DNA of 64,000 nucleotides, from contig CM043959.1 in assembly GCA_014529385.2 (NCBI GenBank), forward strand, positions 896,358 to 960,357, written 5' to 3'. This document shows, piece after piece, positions 55,616 through 64,000 of the stretch (positions are counted from its first letter, which is position 1; each line of letters opens with the position of its first letter). The notes under the pieces are model-generated. The model saw nothing but the letters and a program-made list of their open reading frames with translations, was not told where the DNA came from and did no database searches. The stretch is from Adiantum capillus-veneris. Its lineage: Eukaryota > Streptophyta > Polypodiopsida > Polypodiales > Pteridaceae. The translations under genes were made by a program, and so were the position numbers.

Positions 55616-55670
55616 CCAAAAAACCTTTAAAAAAAAAATCTTGAAACAGTGCATTGTGGACTATTTTAGG
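55518..55670. repeat. (GA)n tract with decayed hairpin module
   Basis: GA tract 55518-55612, then a CCAAAAAACC linker, poly-A, and CTTGAAACAGT...ACTATTTTAGGAG (55640-55672). This is a degenerate copy of the hairpin seen at 57550-57585. Confidence 0.8.
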
Positions 55671-56555
55671 AGTTTTTTTTAAGATTTTGGTAATATGTGT
55701 GCGATTGTAGGCAATTTGGAGTGGGTATATCACTGCACAATAATGTGATAATCTCTCTTAGGCCTAGGAGTAGGTATAAAATCAACAATTTGCTTGATTC
55801 TGATAGGGTGTGGGCGTGGTGATAGTGTCTCTCTCACCAGATTGAATAATTGGAGAGCTGCAACATTGTCTCGTGACGCAGCCTGCATCTCTCTCGAACA
55901 AAACTGCAAACCTTGTAATTACATTGCAATCCTTGGCTATGTTAACCAAAAACTTTTTTAGTAATCAATGAAAAAAAGCCAAGCATGATATATCTCCAAG
56001 TTTTTAGCAAACATTTTAGGGGTTTTATAGGTTTTTGTACTAAAATCCTCCAAATTTAGTGGATTTCCATCAAGGTGGCCCTCCACACTAGTCGGGAATT
56101 TTATTCTTAAAAATACACTAAAGGTTAGTTTTCTGTGCACGGGCTCTTCTTCACCAACCACACACTTTGTGACGAGCTTCGTCCTTTGGATTTTGAAATG
56201 TGACATTGTCCGATAGAGGGACGGCACGACCTTGCTTACCCTTGGGATCCCAATCTAAAATAATATTGAAAAGTTAATCAATATAAAAGTTTAGAGGGTT
56301 CCCTGATGAGATCATGTACCCATCTTTGAATTTCATAGATGTTGCTTGTTTAGCTGTAAGCTTGACACTGACAATGACCCCACAAGCCTTTGCACCGCTC
56401 TCCATAACAAACCTCAACACACCACAACAAACCCTTCTAACAGCAAGTCCTCAGAGGAGCTTGTAACGAAGAGAGGCTCGGCTTGCACAATTGTGTGTGA
56501 GGGTCTATCAGGCAGAGACGACCCATAGCTTGTCTAGTAGACTCTCTCTCTCTCC
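55671..56555. other. No gene recognised
   Basis: Unclassified DNA; nothing supportable on either strand. Confidence 0.5.
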
Positions 56556-56578
56556 CCAATGCAGAGTGTTTCAAGAGG

Positions 56579-56664
<86 letters not shown>
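56556..56664. repeat. Half hairpin module with (GT)n-(GA)n
   Basis: AGTGTTTCAAGAGGTT (right arm only), then GT to about 56618 and GA to 56664. A GGCATTGTAGCAACCTCC sequence follows, as beside the other modules. Confidence 0.8.
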
Positions 56665-56676
<12 letters not shown>

Positions 56677-56960
56677 GAGTTGGCATTGTAGCAACCTCCA
56701 ATTATTGGGGAAATAAAGTGCTGCTACAAATGAAAGGCATAATGCAAGTACTCGAGGATAGTTGATTGCCATATTTGATGAAGACGCTATAGACAGGAGA
56801 TGTAGCTACAAGAGAAGTGGTGATAGCCAACCAGTTACATACCAAAAGCTTATGAAGTGCTCGGATCACCTGCAAACACAACAACAAGAGAGAGAGAGAC
56901 GTCATACATGAAGACTCCACCGTAGCCACTCCAAAAAGCTTCCAAAAACAAAAAAAAAAC

Positions 56961-57000
56961 CTTGTGAAATAGTCTGCACCGGCGCGGACTATTTCAGGAG
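56961..57000. repeat. Hairpin module copy
   Basis: GAAATAGTC and GACTATTTC arms around TGCACCGGCGCG, preceded by CCGTAGCCACTCC and poly-A. There is no GT tract after it; instead TTTTTTTTTCGG. Confidence 0.85.
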
Positions 57001-57744
<744 letters not shown>

Positions 57745-57826
57745 ACTACCAACATTAGGGTTGATGAAGAAAGATCTTCTTTTGTAGTTCTAGTTGTGCA
57801 ATCCCTGACTACTAGAGCTCATAGCA

Positions 57827-58314
57827 ATGGCGTCTGGATTGGGTCTCTACTCTCGCGTGGTGGTTGTAGCTACTTGCCACCTTATGTTGGGTTTCCTTCC
57901 CTCCATTTTCTCTAAGGAGCTTCTCAATGGCTAGTGTGTGCTAGGTAGTGGCCGTTAGGTGTGAGGCTTTCAGGAGAACTTGTAAGGTGATGAAATACCT
58001 TATCCACTTTTGTGCCCCGTCTTGAATTTTGTGGAGAACAATTAGAGGTATGATTCCTCATAATACAAAGCGAGCAGCTATGACGCTTGAGCATTGGAAG
58101 GAATGTGAAGGAGTTCCAGTCCCTTATGACAAGATGAAAAGGATGGTCATTCAAGATTAAGGAATTGGAGGAGAGAAGGATAGCTAAGGCCAAGGTTTTC
58201 TATGAGAGAAAGAAGTAGTTGATTTAGCTTTGGCTGAAAGTAGAGTTGAAGAGAGCGGAATATCAGCTAGGAGAAGCGAAGGTTGTTCTAGACCCTCTTA
58301 GCTACAAGGCCTGA
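57827..58314 (+). pseudogene. RPL13A: Ribosomal protein L13a (uL13) processed pseudogene
   Basis: The N-terminus MASGLGLYSRVVVVATCHLM, then LGFLPSIFSKELLNG, matches the plant cytosolic 60S protein uL13 start ([31 protein letters not shown]). TAG 57932-57934 replaces the Gln codon. Further pieces follow in order: VRCEAF and KVMKYL, then IHFCAPS, a stop, [37 protein letters not shown], then after a deletion [20 protein letters not shown] and LGEAKVVLDPLSYKA (TGA 58312-58314). The segments before IHF and after VIQD that hold the fixed core of the protein are deleted. No introns are present, pointing to a retrocopy. Stops and deletions make it non-functional. Confidence 0.9.
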
Positions 58315-58840
58315 TTGACTTCTTTTATTGTACCGGGTTGTTAATCAACAGGTGAATGTCATTTCCCATGCCGCTTTATGTGACCTGATTCTGGGGAGGG
58401 TCATGTGACAGAATAGTGTTGAAACATGTTCTTTTACTACATATAGATTGTTGAAATTTGAGTTCCTATAGTGTTTTGAGAGAGAGAGAGAGAGAGGGGG
58501 GGGGGGGGGGGGCGTTCCTTTTTTCCTACCATCACTAGCAAGGAGATTCAAGTGGCTTCTCTTACCTGGTGAGCTTGCAAAGCACGAGTCTCTGAAGGTA
58601 CCAAGGCCATCACTAAGTTTACCAGTGTGTGAGGGTCTTTTAAATCAATGGGTCTTGTAAAGGTTAGCAGGATCTTGAGTCATTGGTGTTAGGGTGCTTG
58701 TTCATACTCATGGTAACTACAAGCTTCAAAGTGGGCTTGCGAATGAAGCCTTAACGTTGCGTTTGTTTTTGCCCATTTCTATGTACCACACTTATCAGAC
58801 GAAGAAGGTCAAGCGAAAAGCTAGTTTCTTTCAAAAAACA

Positions 58841-58849
<9 letters not shown>
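58315..58849. other. No gene recognised; GA and poly-G tract near 58478-58512
   Basis: A GA tract runs into a run of G. No coding motif on either strand. Confidence 0.55.

Positions 58850-58919
<70 letters not shown>
58850..58919. repeat. (GA)35 tract at the LINE 3' end
   Basis: 70-bp GA tract bordering the downstream end of the LINE. Confidence 0.95.
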
Positions 58920-58922
<3 letters not shown>

Positions 58923-58995
58923 TTCTATTATCATCCTCGGAGGTCAAATATGACCTATGGGACCAAATGAACATGTCACGTGGTGTGAGTGGAGG

Positions 58996-61900
58996 TCATA
59001 AGTGACTCTCGATGCTCAAAAATGGCTGAAATGAGCGTCGCAATAGAGACTCCACATCGTGGTTGGGAGAGGAAGGTATGTAGGGAGAGCTCATGGCTGA
59101 ATATATGGGGAAAAGAGGACCTAATGTGGTCAAAAGCTGAGCACTCAAGTAGTGTGTGGTACTCACTCTCTCGCACTTGACGAGGGCATAAGGTGCAAAG
59201 TCGATGACACTCCTCGCTAGTGCCCCACGTCCTGTCTCGCAGCGTAGAGAATGGGAGCTAAGACGAATGGAGGCAATGGTGCGGATCGCACTCAACGGGT
59301 TGGGCTCAAGGATGTAGAGATGGGTTCGGCTACCTCGTTCGGAGAAGAAGAGAGATTTGTAGTTTGGGGCAATGTGTGTGGTGTAATGGCTGAAGCGAGA
59401 ACCTCTGAATTTCTCCCAAGCCGTGATACATTGGCGTTGTAAAAAGGCCTCATTAACTTGGGAGTCGATCGACGCATCCTTGACCAAGTGACATGCATCC
59501 CATCTTCCAAACCATTTCTTGATGTCAAGCATCCACCCCGAACTTAGTATTTTGCTCTTGCATGTCTTTTGAACCTTTTGACTTGCTTCATATGCGATTC
59601 TAGGAAGTCGATGCAAAGGGCTACGTTGTGTCTTACGCATGTACTCCACAACCCTTTGCATGCCCAAGACCTCAATGGGAAGCGATCCGGACTCAAGAAG
59701 TAAGAGCATGTAGGGTGTTTGTGTCTTGACTTGGAGAAAGTTGGTGAGAAAACGCTTTTGGACATTCTCAAACTCTTTCCAAGTAGACTTCCCGATGCTT
59801 CCACCCCACACCTCCACTCCATAAAGAAGCACCGGTGTCACCAATGTGTCAAAGAGGTACTTTTTGAGAGCCCAACACTTGATCTCTCCAGCATTGCACA
59901 TGTTCTCAAATGCATAATAAGCCCTCTTTCCGGCTTCCAAGCGACGCATTGCACAATCCTTCCATTTATGATTGGATGGAACCTCAAGGCCAAGGTACTT
60001 GAAGTGATCTACCACTTCAAGTTGCTCATTGTTGTATACAATGCATGGATTTTTGTCATTGCGGCTCTTTACAAGCATAACCTTGGTTTTGGACCGATTT
60101 ACGATCAGCCCGCTATGTAGGCAAAAGCGTTCCAAGACACTCATAAGCTTTTGTGCATCTTCTAAGGTATGTGCCAAGAGCACTACATCATCGGCATAAA
60201 GCAAAAGCATGATCACTGCATTTCCGATCTTAACCTCTTCTATGCCTTCTTGCTGCATAAAATCAAGAACCATGCATTCCAATTCATCAATGAGTAGCCC
60301 AAAGAGGGTTGGGGAAAGTGGGCATCCTTGTTTGACACCAATGGTGCTTGCAAAAAATTCTGAAATTCCATCTCCCATATGTAATCGACATATCACTTTT
60401 TGGTAGATGCGAAAGATTGCATGCATAAATTCTCTCTGCACTTGAAGGCTTTGCATACGTCTCCAAAGATTTCCTCGCGGTACCATGTCAAAAGCTTTCT
60501 TGAAATCCACAAAGCAACAATACAACTTTTTTCCTTTGAATCGAGACGCTTTCATAAGAACTCGAAGAGTGACAAGGTGATCAATAGTGCTATGATGCTT
60601 TCGAAAACCTGCTTGGCCAAGCGCACGTTTTCCATTATTTTCATCCCATTCACTTATCTTCATCTCCATGATACATCCAAATAACTTTGCCATCAAAGAA
60701 CCAACCATTATAGTGCGATAGTTGTTCACAATGTTTATATCTCCTCCTTTGTGCAAAGGTTTGATCCAATTTTCATTCCAATCATGAGGCATGCCATACT
60801 GAAGTGTAAGGTTAAACATATCGCATATCCAATATCGTGTTTTCTTGTTTGTCCATTTAATCATTTCAGCCTTGACACTTTGAAGGTCACCTGCCTTGCG
60901 AGTAGCAAGTTTCTCAAGCGCGCGGCATACATCTTCAATGGTAAAGAAGGGAGACATAAACGGAAGGGAGCTACAACACTTTATCTTATCAACATTGGGT
61001 TGCTCATAGAGGTTCTTGCAATGCATATACATATCCTCAAGAGTCAAGTCACCAAAGCTCTCAACGCGCTTGCCTTTTAGATTTTGCCAAAACTTGCAAC
61101 ATGCATGTGCTTTCTCTTGCGCTAAAAGAAGTTGTTTTTTGACTTTCCACCTTCTCCTCTTCTTTTGAACAAGTGCTTTGTATATATGTGAACATTCCAA
61201 GTAAATTTCCTTGTCTTTGATTGCATCTAATCTTAGCAAGTGTTTTTGGGCTTGACTACATTCCATGTCAAACCATTTCTTCTTGGCGCTACCCTTCTTA
61301 GACCTTTTGCAAGACATGTGTTTCACCGAAAAGCATTCCTTCGCACAAGAGCAAATTACTTCTTTGAAAACTTTCCACTTGCATTCTAATGTTGGGCTCT
61401 CTTGATGCTCTATCATGCTTAACATTTGGTCCACCATATCAGCATACATAAGTGCTCGTTTGAAGTCTAGACGTAGGTACAAATGATTCACATCATGATT
61501 GGAGGCTACATGCTTGGGCCGTTTACCACACTTGAGGTCAATACATAGCATCCTATGATCCGATTCCGGATTCCATTCACCAAGTGTAAAGCTTTGTATG
61601 CATTCTAGAGTGGCTTCCGAGAACAACATATAGTCAATCACGCTATCACCATTGTGCTTTTTACATGTAAAGTCATTGGTGCCTTGCCATAGAGATACAC
61701 CATTTGCAATGAGCATTCCGGTACTATTGCACATATGTAGAAGTGATTTTCCATAGTGATCCAGTTATTTTGCATCATTAGAACTTCGATTATACATGTA
61801 TGAGTCATCCATTCTTCTTGAGACATGCGGCATGTCGATTTGTTGTGTGTCGTGTTGTAACATATTTGTGCGAGCATTCATGTCTCCAAAAACAATGACT

Positions 61901-62355
61901 TGACCTTGATCCTTGTAATGAGCAATGTCTTCCTCTAGTTCAACAAAGGGATGATCTCTATCCATATTCAAGCGAGCATAAAAGTTGGAGTCATAGTGAG
62001 GAATGTAGCAACCAGCCACAAACATGACTTGACCATTTGGTGGGCTCATTTTCAGCCATAAGTAGCGTTTATACTTATCTTCTTTGACGATGGAAACATC
62101 TTTCAAACCCTTTTTGGTCATACATGCTACGCCTCCTTGGCCTCTTCGTTGCTTTGCATTTTTGGTCCACATCAAAGAATGCACATCATATTTGTCAAAT
62201 CCAAGAATTCGTTGCGCATCATGCTTCCATGTTTCGACAAGAAGTATCACATCGGAGTCATTGGTAAGCTCATCAATGCCAATTTCCGCATTCCATGGAT
62301 ACCCATTACAATTCCAAAAGCTTATTCGCAAGCGTGAGTTGGTCTCATAGATCAT
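58996..62355 (-). pseudogene. LINE ORF2: endonuclease-reverse transcriptase
   Basis: 1120 codons from ATG 62355, open except for TAA at 61767-61765 (codon 197). Endonuclease: FWNCNGYPWN, VETWKHDA, VFGDMNAR, DSVIDYMLF and ESDHRML, the full AP-endonuclease set. RT from about residue 480: WIKPLHKGG, YRTIMVGSLMAKLFG, CCFVDFKKAFDMVPR (about 614), GVKQGCPLSPTLFG and LLYADDVVLLA (catalytic Asp-Asp, about residue 718; 60198-60187). Near 59225 a one-base shift moves the C-terminal finger (RLCTLCPRQV...EYHTLLECSAF) into another frame, ending at 58976. The protein nicks DNA and copies LINE RNA at the nick. Two lesions in an otherwise open gene imply a young insertion. Confidence 0.92.
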
Positions 62356-63335
62356 GTGTCCCTATTTATTGGGTGGACTTGCATCCTCCTCAAGTGGATT
62401 TTCTTCTTGAGATGATACCTTAACCTTCTTGCTTCTTTCCTCATATTTTCTTTTTCGACGACATTTTGTTGCATAAGAGTGCGTTCCTCATATACATTAC
62501 AACCCGTTCCTTTGAGGTAGATCCAACCATTGTCAAGGATGATCTTTCTCTTTACCTCATCAGCCATGGTACATACAATAGGTCTTTCTCCTGAGCGAGG
62601 GACTCCTTGTTTTCCAACTCGATGTGCACCATAAGCCATGATTCCTGACATGCCAAAGTGTGTAGCAAAAAACTCTTCAATAGCAACCGCAAGAGATTGG
62701 GGTGTTTCCATGCTTTCCTCCTTGATTCCACGAATGATGATGTTCTTTGAACGTTTTTGTCGTTCTTGCAATTCTTGAGTGTCCACATTCTCTACATTCT
62801 TTGCTTGGACAACGGCTTGCGTGATAGGAGATGTAGAAACCACATTATCCTTACATATATCAGCCCATGATTTGGATGCATTTCTCATCTCACATACATC
62901 ATGTCGTATTGTATCTATCGTTTCCTCTTTCAATACATGATCACTCTCAACTTTGCTCAAGTGCTCTTTTAATACATTCATGTAAACAAGAGAGCGTTTA
63001 CATTCTTGAACTTCATTCTCAAGATGCATCAAGCGTGTTGTTTGCATTTCAAGTACCTTCTTGAGGTGGTCATTCTCCACAACGAGAACTCTTAAAGTGC
63101 CATTCTCCATTGCAAGTGCGCGCAACTCTTCACCTTGCTTGTTGACAGTTTCTTGTAACGAGATCAAGTAAGCCATGATCATTGCTTCCGTTGTTGTAGA
63201 CGATGTGGTTGGATTAGCATCCAAATTCCTTGGAGATTTTACATCATTCTCCATGGCGAGTGTGGCTTTTCCACCCTTGCGAGTTTTGTTTGACATTGCC
63301 TTCAAGTCGGCAACAAAAAGGAAAAGTTTTGACAA
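62352..63335 (-). CDS. LINE ORF1 (RNA-binding chaperone type)
   Basis: 327 codons, intact. The N-terminus is basic with low complexity. A coiled coil spans about residues 55-125 (heptads through LQETVNKQGEELRALAMENG and LEMQTTRLMHLENEVQEC). A region around residues 190-290 begins KNIIIRGIKEE and contains VCTMADEVKRKIILDNGWIY. This resembles the RRM-like and C-terminal domains of L1-type ORF1 proteins, which coat LINE RNA as trimers. The C-terminus is basic (ENMRKEARRLRYHLKKKIH). There is no CCHC knuckle. The stop TGA overlaps the ORF2 start (ATGA at 62355-62352). Confidence 0.85.
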   Translation of the reverse strand: MSKLFLFVADLKAMSNKTRKGGKATLAMENDVKSPRNLDANPTTSSTTTEAMIMAYLISLQETVNKQGEELRALAMENGTLRVLVVENDHLKKVLEMQTTRLMHLENEVQECKRSLVYMNVLKEHLSKVESDHVLKEETIDTIRHDVCEMRNASKSWADICKDNVVSTSPITQAVVQAKNVENVDTQELQERQKRSKNIIIRGIKEESMETPQSLAVAIEEFFATHFGMSGIMAYGAHRVGKQGVPRSGERPIVCTMADEVKRKIILDNGWIYLKGTGCNVYEERTLMQQNVVEKENMRKEARRLRYHLKKKIHLRRMQVHPINRDT

Positions 63336-63517
63336 ATTTTTCAGTTCTGAGATGCTGTTACAGCAAAGTCTTCCATTACATAGAAAAATTATGTCTTTAC
63401 ATCAGTGTGTAGAGGGCTTCGTGCTCTTCGATTGAGGCTATAGATCACCTAAATCGGAGTTCGGATGAGCAAGTTATGGTCAAAAGAGTGAACTGCTGTC
63501 TACTAGGTCAAAAAACG

Positions 63518-63606
<89 letters not shown>

Positions 63607-64000
63607 TGAATAAAGCAGGCATAACCACGCAAGAGATATTTTGTGAAAGATGGTTGCATGCAAGCTACAAAGCCATAGTCACTTAGTTGGGTCTTGGAAG
63701 GCATGGGCATTGCAACCCCCGTAGCAAACAAGTAAGATCCGCAGCGCAAGCCTTCAACACCATCACCTCCTCCTCAGAGTGTCAAGAAGAGAAATATCCT
63801 TTGTGGCGCAATAGGAAACAACACATTATCATCATCATCAACCTCCCACGACCTCAAAGTGGTTGTGGGCATTGAGCCCACTGAAGCGACTAGCCTGGGT
63901 ATACTGGCTTCGAGCGTGTACTAGACTGGATCAAAGACTTTTGGAGTCTATCGCAAACACCACTGAAAACAAACAGTTTCAAGTGGATGGCAATCAATTC
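63336..64000. other. LINE upstream region and flank; (GA)n at 63521-63604
   Basis: 63336-63520 is probably the LINE 5' untranslated region on the minus strand. The GA tract follows. 63605-64000 has a (CAT)n-like run near 63826-63840 and no gene that I recognise. Confidence 0.5.

Larger units (their letters stand above)
58850..63335 (-). mobile_element. Non-LTR retrotransposon (LINE), nearly full length
   Basis: Two minus-strand ORFs overlap by ATGA: ORF1 63335-62352 and ORF2 62355 to about 59000. Domains in ORF2 are AP-type endonuclease, reverse transcriptase and a C-terminal zinc knuckle. After ORF2 the minus strand continues as a short 3' region that runs into a CT tract (58919-58850 read as TC on the minus strand), which may be its tail or insertion point. 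The 5' end upstream of ORF1 is not defined; a GA tract at 63521-63604 lies nearby. No target-site duplication could be fixed. Confidence 0.92.

Overview
This is nuclear DNA of a land plant with a large, retrotransposon-packed genome. The evidence is plant-type Ty3/gypsy chromoviruses and a Tat-like element, plant Ty1/copia elements primed by initiator tRNA-Met, TTTAGGG-type (AAACCCTAA) motifs, a plastid-targeted protein exon and a ribosomal protein L13a pseudogene. A non-seed vascular plant (fern or lycophyte) would fit the very dense GA/CT microsatellites, but the sequence does not prove it. I see no bacterial-type genes, CRISPR array, rRNA gene or tRNA gene.

Layout. 1-21.4 kb is a nested stack of LTR retrotransposons. 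A minus-strand gypsy element (family A, copy A-1) enters from the left and carries a solo LTR with target-site duplication (TSD) GTACC. It is followed by the 3' end of a small element here called H, then by Copia-1 (5' LTR at 5037). The Copia-1 gag is split by a complete gypsy element, A-2 (6362-12873, TSD CCACG). Copia-1 breaks off at 16211 against a truncated LTR. A second piece of H follows, then minus-strand gypsy A-3 (17046-21392). 21.4-25 kb holds scraps of retroelements and what looks like exon 1 of a host gene resembling HHL1 (chloroplast photosystem II protection factor) at 23469-23795. 25-31 kb is another chromovirus (C), nearly open, ending in a 307-bp-arm inverted repeat made of its own LTR. 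32-38 kb is a minus-strand Tat-like gypsy element with two RNase H domains, bordered by GA-rich sequence that may be its LTR. 38.5-44.3 kb is a complete, fairly young minus-strand copia element (Copia-2, TSD GACGG). 44.3-58 kb is mostly noncoding: microsatellites, palindromes, inverted dispersed repeats, a possible two-exon gene remnant (49.1-49.7 kb), a GA-rich repeat (51.5-54.3 kb) with a solo Copia-2 LTR, and an RPL13a pseudogene (57827-58314). 58.9-63.3 kb is an almost full-length minus-strand LINE with two overlapping ORFs.

How the parts relate. Almost every coding sequence is gag, protease, integrase, reverse transcriptase or RNase H of mobile elements, and most are decayed by stops, small indels and rearrangements. 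The nesting order is readable from target-site duplications and split reading frames. The nearest thing to working genes are LINE ORF1, LINE ORF2 (one stop and one late frameshift) and Copia-2. Host genes are limited to the HHL1-like exon, the L13a pseudogene and one unrecognised spliced fragment. I did not find a convincing new multi-gene system. The most unusual items are long inverted repeats that would make hairpin RNA, a protease-defective gypsy subfamily, local rearrangements inside integrase genes, and repeated hairpin-microsatellite modules.
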